This document shows, in pieces, positions 15,417 to 23,234 of a stretch of 64,000 bases of DNA. The position numbers were made by a program, and so were the translations under genes. Positions within the stretch are counted from its first letter, which is position 1. Each line of letters begins with the position of its first letter. This DNA is from Nocardia suismassiliense (GTDB taxonomy: Bacteria > Actinomycetota > Actinomycetes > Mycobacteriales > Mycobacteriaceae). The DNA lies in contig NZ_LT985361.1 of the NCBI RefSeq assembly GCF_900269665.1, positions 8,786,174 through 8,850,173 on the forward strand, written 5' to 3'. The notes below the pieces were generated by a model. It ran no database searches. It saw nothing but the letters and a program-made list of their open reading frames with translations, and was not told the origin of the DNA.

Positions 15417-15576
15417 GTCGTCGGCTCCTCGTTCCGGCCCGATCGGGTTACGGTTCGTCGCTGGACCTCTGACCCGGGACGGTCCGGTGCCATGGTCGAA
15501 GTGTCGGAATGCTGTGTCTTTACGCGGTGGGCCCGCAGCCTCGGCAAGCGGGTCCGCGTGCCACCACCGTAACTGC

Positions 15577-15594
15577 TTGTGCAGCCCTTCACAA
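15577..15594. promoter_or_regulatory. Rex operator (ROP) upstream of rex-hemACD
   Basis: TTGTGCAGCCCTTCACAA matches the Rex consensus TTGTGAA-N4-TTCACAA at 13 of 14 defined positions. It is 161 bases before the rex GTG, in the only intergenic space of the operon, so NADH-dependent autorepression of rex and heme genes is predicted. The rest of this interval holds the glutaredoxin-gene terminator. Confidence 0.85.
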
Positions 15595-15615
15595 AGTCGG
15601 TGAAATTGGCCTCAT

Positions 15616-15645
15616 TTTCCGCCGCGACCAGCGCTGCGGCGGAAA
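15616..15645 (-). terminator. Terminator of the glutaredoxin-like gene
   Basis: TTTCCGCCGC (15616-15625) and GCGGCGGAAA (15636-15645) form a perfect 10-base stem with a 10-base loop, starting 20 bases after the stop of the minus-strand gene at 15666. The A/T run at the stem base is short. Confidence 0.65.
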
Positions 15646-15665
15646 CGGACAGTCATCGCTACCGG

Positions 15666-15926
15666 TCAGCGGCTCAGGTCGGCCCGCAATCGGGCCTCGT
15701 CAACGTCGAAATAGCTGTGCTCACGACCGTTGAGCAGCACTACCGGCAACCGGTCACCGAACTCCGCGCGCAGGCCGGGATCGGTGGCCGCGGCCGCGTC
15801 GACATCCACGGTTGCGGGCTCGATGCCGTAATCGGCGCAGATCACCCGCAGCTGGTCCAGCGCGGTCGCGCACAGGCCACAGCCGGATCTCGTCAACAGG
15901 GTCACCGAAGGTGTGGGATTGGTCAT
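15666..15926 (-). CDS. Glutaredoxin-like (DUF836) protein
   Basis: 86 residues, thioredoxin fold. The redox motif is CGLC in LLTRSGCGLCATALDQL, near the N-terminus as in glutaredoxins. The cis-Pro loop is LPVVLLNGREHSYFDVDEARL. Cytoplasmic. Equivalent by position and length to Rv0508. Likely reductant mycothiol or thioredoxin (inference). Confidence 0.85.
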   Translation of the reverse strand: MTNPTPSVTLLTRSGCGLCATALDQLRVICADYGIEPATVDVDAAAATDPGLRAEFGDRLPVVLLNGREHSYFDVDEARLRADLSR

Positions 15927-16037
15927 GGCGGATATTAAATCCCCTCGCCACGCCGGGATCGGTGTGCCAGGTACTGCGCTGACTGTCGGCCGACCCGGTT
16001 ACTGTGGACGTGGTTCGCGCGACGGGCGGAGGTACTG

Positions 16038-17066
16038 GTGCCGGAACGATCGAAGGTGGCAAGGGCCGGATTCATCGCGGGACGATTCGGCGAGTTTCCG
16101 GCGCGGTGGAATCTGGGCCCGATCGGTCAGGGTCTGCAGGATCAGCTGGCCCGCATCCCGCGCAGCCCCTTCGGCCCCAGCGAGGAAGAGCTGCGGGCCA
16201 ATCTGGCCGGTGAGGCCAGTGCGGACGCCGCATTGTCGTTGCACGACGCCGAATTGGCGCTGGCCGAGGTGGACGAGACCGGCCCCGAGGTGCCGCGCGA
16301 CCTGACCGCGGCGGCGTTCTTCGATGTGGACAACACCATGGTGCAGGGCGCGTCGATCGTGCACTTCGCCCGAGGTCTGGCCGCGCGCAAGTACTTCAAG
16401 ACTTCCGATCTCGTCGATGTCGCCTGGAAGCAGGTCAAATTCCGGGTCACCGGACGGGAGAACAGCTCCGACATGGTCAGCGGCAAGGAGAAGGCGCTGG
16501 CGTTCATCGCCGGGCGCCCCACCGCCGAACTGGCCGCGCTCGGCGAGGAGATCTACGACGAGATCATCGCCGACAAGATCTGGCCCGGCACCAGGGCGCT
16601 CGCGCAGATGCACCTGGACGCGGGCCAGCAGGTCTGGCTGGTCACCGCGACCCCGGTCGAGCTGGCCCAGGTGATCGCCAAGCGGCTCGGGCTCACCGGC
16701 GCGCTCGGCACGGTGGCCGAGAGTGTGGACGGCACCTTCACCGGACGACTGGTCGGCGACATCCTGCACGGGCTCGGCAAGGCGCACGCGGTGCGCACGC
16801 TGGCGATCCGAGAAGGGTTGAACCTCAAGCGTTGTACCGCGTACTCGGACAGCCACAACGACGTGCCGATGCTGTCGTTGGTCGGCACCGCGGTCGCCAT
16901 CAACCCCGATTCGGACCTGCGCGAAGTGGCGAAGAACCGGGGCTGGGAGATCCGCGACTTCCGCACCGGCCGCAAGGCCGCGAAGATCGGCGTGCCGACG
17001 GCCCTGGCGCTCGGCGCGGCCGGCGGCGCCGTCGCGGCCGCGGTCACCCGCCGCCGCGACCACTGA
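16038..17066 (+). CDS. HAD-IB family phosphatase, SerB1-like
   Basis: Phosphoserine phosphatase-like hydrolase. 342 residues from a GTG with GGAGG upstream. HAD motif I is FFDVDNTMVQGAS (D96, D98). Motif II is the Thr of VWLVTATPVELA. Motif IV is CTAYSDSHNDVPML. A C-terminal hydrophobic segment (VPTALALGAAGGAVAAAVT) followed by RRRDH suggests a tail anchor. About 90 residues precede the HAD core, as in the SerB1/Rv0505c type. Substrate not proven: phosphoserine or a lipid phosphate are both possible. Confidence 0.88.
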   Translation: MPERSKVARAGFIAGRFGEFPARWNLGPIGQGLQDQLARIPRSPFGPSEEELRANLAGEASADAALSLHDAELALAEVDETGPEVPRDLTAAAFFDVDNTMVQGASIVHFARGLAARKYFKTSDLVDVAWKQVKFRVTGRENSSDMVSGKEKALAFIAGRPTAELAALGEEIYDEIIADKIWPGTRALAQMHLDAGQQVWLVTATPVELAQVIAKRLGLTGALGTVAESVDGTFTGRLVGDILHGLGKAHAVRTLAIREGLNLKRCTAYSDSHNDVPMLSLVGTAVAINPDSDLREVAKNRGWEIRDFRTGRKAAKIGVPTALALGAAGGAVAAAVTRRRDH

Positions 17067-17093
17067 ACCGCCGCAAGCGGTAGCGCACCCGGC

Positions 17094-17162
17094 GGTCCGG
17101 CGAACGCCGGAAACCAGTGCGGCCGAGGGGTTTACCGACTGGTGCCCGGCGTTCGCCGGACC
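17094..17162. terminator. Long two-tier hairpin between convergent genes
   Basis: Seventeen-base perfect outer arms, GGTCCGGCGAACGCCGG (17094-17110) and its complement at 17146-17162, enclose a second inverted repeat, ACCAGT (17113-17118) with ACTGGT (17138-17143). It lies between the SerB1-like gene ending at 17066 and the acyltransferase ending at 17222. Probable bidirectional terminator, though larger than usual and without a T-run; it could be a dispersed repeat element. Confidence 0.6.
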
Positions 17163-17221
17163 AACGGGGTCGCTACGGTCCGGTGCCGGTCGACTCCGTT
17201 CCCGAAACGATCACGAGCGCC

Positions 17222-18247
17222 TCAGCCGGTGAAAGGGTTGCGGCGCTTGGTCAGCAGCTTGTAGAGCGTCGACTGGATGGTCTCGCGGACCTGGTCGGTC
17301 ACCTCGAACATGGTCATCGGGTCGTCGGCCGCCTCCGGCTCGTAGCCGGTGGTCGGGATGGGGGCGCCGAACTCGATGTACCACTTCGACGGCAGCGGCA
17401 GCGCACCCAGCGGGCCGAGCAGCGGGAACAGCGGCGTCACCGGGAAATACGGCAAACCGAGCAGCCGGGCGAGCGGCTGCAGATCGGCCAGCTTGGGGTA
17501 GATCTCCTCGGACCCGACGATGGAGCACGGGATGATCGGCACGCCGGTGCGCACCGCCGCGGCCACGAAACCGCCGCGACCGAACCGCTGCAGCTTGTAG
17601 CGATCGGCGAACTGCTTGCCGACGCCCTTGAAGCCCTCCGGGAAGACACCGGTGAGCTCGCCGGAGCGCAACAATCGTTCGGCGTCCTCGCGGCAGGCCA
17701 GCGTGTGCCCCGCCTTGCGGGCGAGCGAACCGAGCACCGGGGTTTCGAAGATCAGGTCGGCGGCCAGCAGGCGCAGCGCCCGCTGCTTCGGGTGCCGGTC
17801 GTGGATGGCCAGCTGCAGCATCAGCCCGTCCAGCGGAATGGTGCCCGCGTGGTTGGCCACGATCAGCGCGCCGCCCACCTCCGGGATGTTCTCCATGCCA
17901 CTGACCTGCACCCGGAACCACAGCTCCGACATCGGGCGCAGCGCGGGCAACAGCACCGATTCGAGCAGGTGCTCGTCGAAACCGAACTCGTCGACCTGGT
18001 AGTCGCCGGTGATCCGGCGGCGGGCGAAGTCGGCGGTCTTGCCGATCTGCTTGCCGATGGCGCCGCGCACCAGGTCCGACAACGACTGTGGCGCAGACGG
18101 TTCGGCGGCCGCCAAGCGTTCGGTCAGCGAGGTCACCGGGCTGGGCGCTTCGCCGTGTACCGGCTCCGGCCAGCGCCGCGCGGTCGGCCGATGGCGCACC
18201 TCGTCCTGCACGTCGTGGAGGTGGATGACTTTCGCTACGTCGTTCAT
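17222..18247 (-). CDS. Lysophospholipid acyltransferase family protein (Rv0502-like)
   Basis: 1-acyl-glycerol-3-phosphate acyltransferase fold. 341 residues from ATG at 18247, which overlaps the epimerase stop (ATGA). The catalytic His lies in IVANHAGTIPLDGLML; here the spacing to Asp is six residues rather than the classical HX4D. The acceptor loop GVFPEGFKGVGKQ and the later VPIIPCSIVGSEEIYP are also conserved. About 110 residues precede the domain. Likely acts on the inner face of the membrane in phospholipid or envelope lipid synthesis. Confidence 0.88.
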   Translation of the reverse strand: MNDVAKVIHLHDVQDEVRHRPTARRWPEPVHGEAPSPVTSLTERLAAAEPSAPQSLSDLVRGAIGKQIGKTADFARRRITGDYQVDEFGFDEHLLESVLLPALRPMSELWFRVQVSGMENIPEVGGALIVANHAGTIPLDGLMLQLAIHDRHPKQRALRLLAADLIFETPVLGSLARKAGHTLACREDAERLLRSGELTGVFPEGFKGVGKQFADRYKLQRFGRGGFVAAAVRTGVPIIPCSIVGSEEIYPKLADLQPLARLLGLPYFPVTPLFPLLGPLGALPLPSKWYIEFGAPIPTTGYEPEAADDPMTMFEVTDQVRETIQSTLYKLLTKRRNPFTG

Positions 18248-19323
18248 TGCTGTGCTCCCGTACCGGCCCCGAGCAGGCCGAGCAGTTTGTTCTCTGCGGC
18301 ATCGATCCACGCGGGATCGACTACGGGCCGCAACGCTGCGCCCCCGATGAAGTCGTCGAAGGCCTGCACCGTGGTCCAGCGCGGTACGAACCCGAGTTCG
18401 GCCCGCATCCGGGTGGTGTCCAGGCCACAACCGAAATGGAAATAGTCGAGCTGTTCGCCGGAGAATTCGCGCATCACCGGACCCATCAGCACCCGGCCCG
18501 CGGTGCGGAACAGCGCGAACGGCACCGGTAGTTCGATCCGGCCTGCCCGCCGGACCGCTTGGGACAGGGCGAGCGCGCCGTCGCCCGCGATGTTGTAGGT
18601 GCCGCCGCGACCGGTCAGCGCGGCATGCGCCAGCGCGGCGACCGCGTCTTCCTCGTGCAGCAGCTGGATGCGCGCGTCGCGGCCGAACACCGTCGGCGTG
18701 ATCGGTGAACGCAGATACTGCACGCCGCGGCCGGCCAGCCGCGGCCCGACAATCGGCGCCAGCCGCAGAATCGTAGTGGCGATATCCGGGCGGCGTCGCC
18801 CCAGTCCGCGCAGAAAACCTTCGATGTCGATCATGTCGCGCGCGAACTCACCGCGTGGCGGGGTGCGCGCGCTCATTTCCTCGGTGAATTTCGCGGGGTC
18901 CTTCGCGCTGCAGCCGTACACGGCCGATGAGGAACGCACGACGACCGTGCGCACCGTCGGCGCCTTCTGGCACACCGCGAACAATTGCATCGCGCCGAGC
19001 ACGTTGAGGTCCTTCATCACCGGTCGCCCGGCACCGGCCGGCGGCCTCGCCAGCACCGCGGCATGTACCACGGTGTCCACCGCACCGCCATCGATCACCT
19101 TGCGGATCAACGGATTTCGGATGTCCGCGCGAACGAATTCGGCACGGCCCATGCGCCGCTGCAACTCTCGGCTCGGGGTCATCGTGTCCACGGCGATGAT
19201 GCGTTCGATGTCGGGATCCTGCGCGAGACGAGCGACCACGTTGCCGCCGAAGAAGCGACTGGCACCGGTCACCAGCACGACCTTCGGCGTGTGTCCGTCT
19301 CGAGCGTCAGAAGCCACCGGCAC
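18244..19323 (-). CDS. NAD-dependent epimerase/dehydratase (Rv0501-like)
   Basis: Extended SDR enzyme, 359 residues. The Rossmann motif is VVLVTGASRFFGGNVV. The Asp after beta-2 is in IIAVDTM. The Ser-Tyr-Lys area is modified: VVRSSSAVYG is present, but the usual YxxxK is not obvious, so catalysis is uncertain. The GTG at 19323 is preferred because AAGGTGGG precedes it by five bases; a TTG at 19341 is an alternative. Translationally coupled to the acyltransferase. Sometimes named GalE2 in mycobacteria; substrate unknown. Confidence 0.85.
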   Translation of the reverse strand: MPVASDARDGHTPKVVLVTGASRFFGGNVVARLAQDPDIERIIAVDTMTPSRELQRRMGRAEFVRADIRNPLIRKVIDGGAVDTVVHAAVLARPPAGAGRPVMKDLNVLGAMQLFAVCQKAPTVRTVVVRSSSAVYGCSAKDPAKFTEEMSARTPPRGEFARDMIDIEGFLRGLGRRRPDIATTILRLAPIVGPRLAGRGVQYLRSPITPTVFGRDARIQLLHEEDAVAALAHAALTGRGGTYNIAGDGALALSQAVRRAGRIELPVPFALFRTAGRVLMGPVMREFSGEQLDYFHFGCGLDTTRMRAELGFVPRWTTVQAFDDFIGGAALRPVVDPAWIDAAENKLLGLLGAGTGAQQ

Positions 19324-19474
19324 CGCATCCCACCTTGGCAAGCCCCCATTTCATTTATTTCCCCGGTTCCTAGGGTAGCCGCTGCGTTCACGGGTTCCGT
19401 TGGGATTAACAAGGATCTAACGATGACTTCGGTCACCTGATACACGGCGTAGTTTCAAAATTCAGCATTTCAAA

Positions 19475-19508
19475 CAAAAAGGCCCGCCACCTACTGGTGA
19501 CGGGCCTT
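19475..19508 (-). terminator. Rho-independent terminator of the small basic protein gene
   Basis: AAGGCCCG (19479-19486) pairs with CGGGCCTT (19501-19508), and inner bases CCACC/GGTGA partly extend the stem. On the minus strand it is followed by TTTTTG, a classical terminator 19 bases after the stop at 19527. Confidence 0.85.
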
Positions 19509-19526
19509 CGAGCTGACGCGCAGCGC

Positions 19527-19628
19527 TTACTTGCCGAGTTTGCGCCGCTGCACGCGTGTGCGGCGAAGCAGCTTGCGGTGCTTCTTCTTCGACATGCGCT
19601 TGCGGCGCTTCTTGATCACAGAACCCAT
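19527..19628 (-). CDS. 33-residue basic ribosome-associated protein (AURKAIP1/COX24-type)
   Basis: ATG at 19628, TAA at 19527-19529. Product begins [19 protein letters not shown] and ends [10 protein letters not shown]; more than half of the residues are Lys or Arg. It matches the short AURKAIP1/COX24 family (Rv0500B in M. tuberculosis), which is associated with the ribosome. It is far below usual size cut-offs. It has its own terminator, and codon choice (AAG, CGC) is typical of highly expressed genes. Confidence 0.9.
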
Positions 19629-19890
19629 AGGGTTGTTCCTCGCGTCTCTCTACTCGGCGCGCACGCTACACACGTACGCCAACTGACCGGTCGCTCGGCA
19701 AGCCTCACGCCCAGTGTCCGCGCCGCCGGGTACCACCGGACACCACAAAGTGATGCCACCGGCGGGCGAACACGAACCGAGGGTCCATCGTACCGGCACG
19801 TCCAGCTAGCTTCGAAACCGCCTGATCCAACGCCGCCGGACTCGGTCCGTCGGCGGGCCGCACCCCGTGGAGCGCGGTCGGATCAGTTGT

Positions 19891-20190
19891 TCATCCGGCG
19901 TCGAAGTAGGACGTCTCCAGATAGTCGTGCACCGCTTTGGCGTGCACCCGGAACGAACGACCTACCCGCACTGCGGGCAACTCACCGGAATGCACCAGCC
20001 GGTACACCGTCATCTTGGACACTCGCATCAGGCTCGCCACCTCGGCGACCGTGAGGAACTGAGTGCCGCCGAGCATGGGTTGACCCTGCGACCCGGAACC
20101 ACCTTGCGTCCGGGAACCAGCCCGGGCGCCTGAGGGACCTGAGCCACTCGAACTTCCTGAGCTACTTGCAGACATCTTGTTAGACATCAT
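19891..20190 (-). CDS. BldC/excisionase-type helix-turn-helix protein
   Basis: 99 residues. The ATG at 20190 has GGAGG 11 bases upstream. The first 40 residues are Ser/Gly-rich. Residues about 42-95 form a MerR/excisionase-type DNA-binding domain: FLTVAEVASLMRVSKMTVYRLVHSGEL is the helix-turn-helix, and PAVRVGRSFRVHAKAVHDYL is the wing and recognition region. Equivalent of Rv0500A and similar to Streptomyces BldC. It lies downstream of proC on the same strand. Targets unknown. Confidence 0.88.
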   Translation of the reverse strand: MMSNKMSASSSGSSSGSGPSGARAGSRTQGGSGSQGQPMLGGTQFLTVAEVASLMRVSKMTVYRLVHSGELPAVRVGRSFRVHAKAVHDYLETSYFDAG

Positions 20191-20345
20191 TGCACCATTG
20201 ACCTCCGGCACGTCCGCGCCGCCGGCTTCCCCACCGGCGGAACAGACACGCACGTGCTCCTTGAAGCTTAGCGGGACCAGTGGTGTTACTGCGACGGGAG
20301 TGAGAAATCAGCTTTTCCCTTCGGAAACCAACCGGTCGCGCGCTG

Positions 20346-21182
20346 TTAGTCCGCGGCGGTGCCCTGCTCGGCAGAACGCTGCTTCGCGGCGTGCAGCGCC
20401 TCCAGGAAGGCCGAACGGACCCCGCCACGCTCGAGCTCGCGGATCGCGGCGGCGGTGGTGCCCGCCGGCGAGGTGACCGCGGCCCGCAACTCCACCGCGC
20501 TCTGCTCGGACTCGTCGAGCAGCGCCGCCGCGCCGACCATGGTCTGCACCACCAGCTGGGTGGCCACCTCGCGGGTCAGGCCGAGCCCGACGCCCGCGTC
20601 CACCATGGCCTCGACGACCAGGAAAAAGTAGGCAGGCCCCGAACCGGAGACCGCGGTGACCGCGTCCATCTGCGACTCCGCGACGGTCACCACCTTGCCG
20701 ACCGCGCCCAGCACCTCGGTCACCAGCTCCAGCTGCGGCGCTCGCGTGTGCCGGCCCGGTGCGATGACGCTCATGCCCTGGCCGACCAGCATCGGGGTAT
20801 TCGGCATCACCCGGACCACCGGGAACCCGGCGGGCAGCTTCGCCTCCAGCCGCGCCGTCGGCACGCCCGCGGCCAGCGAGACGAGGATCTGGTCCCGATC
20901 GTTGCCCACGCTCGGATCGTCGCTGAGGGCGGCCTTGCCCAGCGCGGTCATCACCGCGTCCACGTCCGCCGGCTTGACCGCGACGACCAGCAGGTCCGCG
21001 CCGACCGCGGCATCGGCCACCGAATCGGTCACCCGCACGCCGAAACGCTCGGCGATCTGCGCGCCGCGCTCCGGAAAGGTCTCGACGACAACCAGGTCCT
21101 TTGCCAGCCGCCCCGATTCGAGCAGACCCGCGATCAGCGCCTCCCCGATGCGCCCGCCACCGATAACCGCAATTCTCGTCAT
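20346..21182 (-). CDS. proC: Pyrroline-5-carboxylate reductase
   Basis: Last step of proline synthesis, NAD(P)H-dependent. 278 residues. N-terminal Rossmann motif IAVIGGGRIGEALIAGLLESG. The P5CR signature in the helical C-terminal domain is DAVTAVSGSGPAYFFLVVEAM followed by TSPAGTTAAAIRELERGGV. ATG at 21182. Follows the thioesterase-like gene after 22 bases and is probably in the same transcript. Confidence 0.96.
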   Translation of the reverse strand: MTRIAVIGGGRIGEALIAGLLESGRLAKDLVVVETFPERGAQIAERFGVRVTDSVADAAVGADLLVVAVKPADVDAVMTALGKAALSDDPSVGNDRDQILVSLAAGVPTARLEAKLPAGFPVVRVMPNTPMLVGQGMSVIAPGRHTRAPQLELVTEVLGAVGKVVTVAESQMDAVTAVSGSGPAYFFLVVEAMVDAGVGLGLTREVATQLVVQTMVGAAALLDESEQSAVELRAAVTSPAGTTAAAIRELERGGVRSAFLEALHAAKQRSAEQGTAAD

Positions 21183-21204
21183 GGGGGTTAAGGCTAGACG
21201 GCGC

Positions 21205-22092
21205 TCATCGCTGCGGAATCAGCGCCAGCTGGCGGCTCTGGGCTACCACGGCACCTGTGCTGTCGAGCACCAGCTGGTCTTCGTCGAACATGCGGCCGCC
21301 TACCTCGTGGGTGGTCGCGATGACGCGCAGCCAGCCGGGGGCGGGTTTGCGGCGCAGGAAGCTGACCATCTGGACGGTGGGCGACCAGCCGAAGTGGCCG
21401 AGGTTGTACGGGACCGGCGGGCTGATGTCGGTGGCCATCATCGCGAAGAACGTGGCGACGTCCGGGTCCTGCTCGTCGGCGGGCCGCGGGCGCATCCACA
21501 GGCGCAGTCGCGGTTCGGCGGTTTCGCCGTCGAGGAAGCGGGCCCACTCCCGGTCGATGTAGAGCTCGGCGGCCTGGCCGACGTGCACCACCCGGCCCAT
21601 CGGCGAGCCCGGCTCGTAGCCGACCGCGTCGGCCGGCGGTTCGACCGGCATGTCGCTGTGTTCGCGCGCGAACCGCGGCTCGGCGTCGTCGAGGTGGCCG
21701 AAGGTGAGGGCGGTGCGCACCAGGGTGCGGCCGTTCTGGATCAGGTTCACATCGGCCAGGCAGATCTGGCGGCCGATCTTGCGGATGTGCACCTCGTATT
21801 CGGCATCTCCCGGATCGGGTGCGCCGAGGAAGTCGGAGCTGGCGACGATCGGCGCCATGTCGGCCAGCGCGGGATCGGCCGTACGCAACCATTTCAAGCC
21901 CGCCGACGCGCTGGCCGCGACCATGGTGCCGCCGTGCACCTTCTTGCCGATCGTCCAGGTCTTGCCGATGGTGCCCAGGTAGCGGCCGGTATCGGGGATA
22001 TTCGGGGCCAACTCGGTCAACGTGAGTACCTGGCTGAACGGGGCATCGGTCGCGGTGACCTGTGTTAGACCCAGCTCCGTTGTCATCGTCAC
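21205..22092 (-). CDS. Thioesterase-superfamily (hot-dog) protein, Rv0499-like
   Basis: 295 residues, a double hot-dog acyl-CoA thioesterase-like protein. The first domain is at about residues 35-130 (KTWTIGKKVHGGTMVAASASAGLKW, then ICLADVNLIQNGRTLVRTALTF). The second is at about 150-290 (ISPPVPYNLGHFGWSPTVQMVSFLRRKPAPGWLRV). The pattern matches TesB-like thioesterases, although the classical catalytic Asp/Gln/Thr set cannot be confirmed by eye. The preceding 148 bases, up to the isomerase stop at 22240, hold nothing recognisable. Confidence 0.8.
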   Translation of the reverse strand: MTMTTELGLTQVTATDAPFSQVLTLTELAPNIPDTGRYLGTIGKTWTIGKKVHGGTMVAASASAGLKWLRTADPALADMAPIVASSDFLGAPDPGDAEYEVHIRKIGRQICLADVNLIQNGRTLVRTALTFGHLDDAEPRFAREHSDMPVEPPADAVGYEPGSPMGRVVHVGQAAELYIDREWARFLDGETAEPRLRLWMRPRPADEQDPDVATFFAMMATDISPPVPYNLGHFGWSPTVQMVSFLRRKPAPGWLRVIATTHEVGGRMFDEDQLVLDSTGAVVAQSRQLALIPQR

Positions 22093-22239
22093 TCCTGTCG
22101 TCCAGCGGCCGCGTCGGCGATCAGGCTTAGTGATACGCGGCGTTCGTACAGCGTAGAACGAGCGGGCTCGGCATGCGCATTCCCCTTGGCCGGACGGCGG
22201 CGATGTGCGTCACAGTACTGAATCAGGCGTGGCGCCGAA

Positions 22240-23220
22240 TCAGGCGTGCCGGGCCGTGGTCGGCGCGGGCGCGGTCTGGCCGTTGAGATGCAACCGCGCG
22301 AAGGCGAGCGTGCGGTGCAGCATGGCCGCGCGGGCCTGCGTGGTCCGCGCGTTCTGGGTGTTGATCTCGGCGACCGCCTGACCGGCGAAACCGTTGCGTA
22401 CCAACGTGTCACACACCTCGACGCACGGCTGGGTGCCTTCGCCGGGCACCAGATGCTCGTCGTGCGCGGCGCCGCGGCCGTCGGCCAGATGCAGGTGCGC
22501 CAGGCCCTGCCCCATCCGGGCGGCCAGCGCGAGGGGATCCGCACCCGCGGTGGCGGTGTGCGAGAGATCGAGCGTGTAGTGCTCGAAACCGGTGTCGGTC
22601 GGGTCATAGGACGGACTGAACGCGGTGAGCCCGACGCCAGGCCCGCCCCGGCGCTCCAGCCGCTTGACCGACCGGGCGCCGCGCCCGAAGAGGGTGTCGG
22701 CCCGCATCGGGAACATGTTCTCCACCGCGACGATGACCGAACTGTGTTCCTCGAGCTCGGCGACCTGGTCGGCGAAGTTCTCGGCGTAGCGCCGCTGCCA
22801 GCGGAACGGCGGATGCACCACCACGGTGCGCGCGCCGAGCGCCTCGGCGGTGCGCACGCTGCGTTCGAGCTTGGCGACCGGGTCCGAGCCCCACACCCGC
22901 TGCGAGATCAGCAGGCACGGCGCGTGGATCGCGATCACCGGCACGCCGTACTTGCGGGCATAGGACTGCACGGTGGCGATGCTCTGGCTCGCCGGTTCGG
23001 CCCAGACCATCAATTCGATGCCGTCGTAACCGAGTTCGGCCGCGTACCGGAAGGCCGCCTCGGTGTTCTGCGGGTACACCGACGCGGTGGAGAGCCCGAC
23101 GAGGATCTGGCGCCGATCCGGCGCACCCCCGGACTCCCCCGGCGCGACCGCCGCGGGTCGCGCCCCGGCAGCGGGGGCGCGGTGCACCCTGGTCTGGTCT
23201 GCCTGTCCGGTTTTCCCCAC
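22240..23220 (-). CDS. Sugar phosphate isomerase/epimerase (AP endonuclease-2 TIM barrel)
   Basis: 326 residues from a GTG 14 bases after the stop of the upstream gene, with GGGAG in front. The xylose-isomerase-like TIM barrel begins near residue 45 (ILVGLSTASVYPQNTEAAFRYAAELGYDGIELM). Metal-ligand regions are visible as IAVENMFPMRA, YTLDLSHTATAG, LAHLHLADG and EGTQP. Equivalent of Rv0498. Reaction unknown. The 40-residue head is Pro/Ala-rich. Confidence 0.85.
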   Translation of the reverse strand: MGKTGQADQTRVHRAPAAGARPAAVAPGESGGAPDRRQILVGLSTASVYPQNTEAAFRYAAELGYDGIELMVWAEPASQSIATVQSYARKYGVPVIAIHAPCLLISQRVWGSDPVAKLERSVRTAEALGARTVVVHPPFRWQRRYAENFADQVAELEEHSSVIVAVENMFPMRADTLFGRGARSVKRLERRGGPGVGLTAFSPSYDPTDTGFEHYTLDLSHTATAGADPLALAARMGQGLAHLHLADGRGAAHDEHLVPGEGTQPCVEVCDTLVRNGFAGQAVAEINTQNARTTQARAAMLHRTLAFARLHLNGQTAPAPTTARHA

Positions 23221-23234
23221 TGGCGCTCCCTGCC

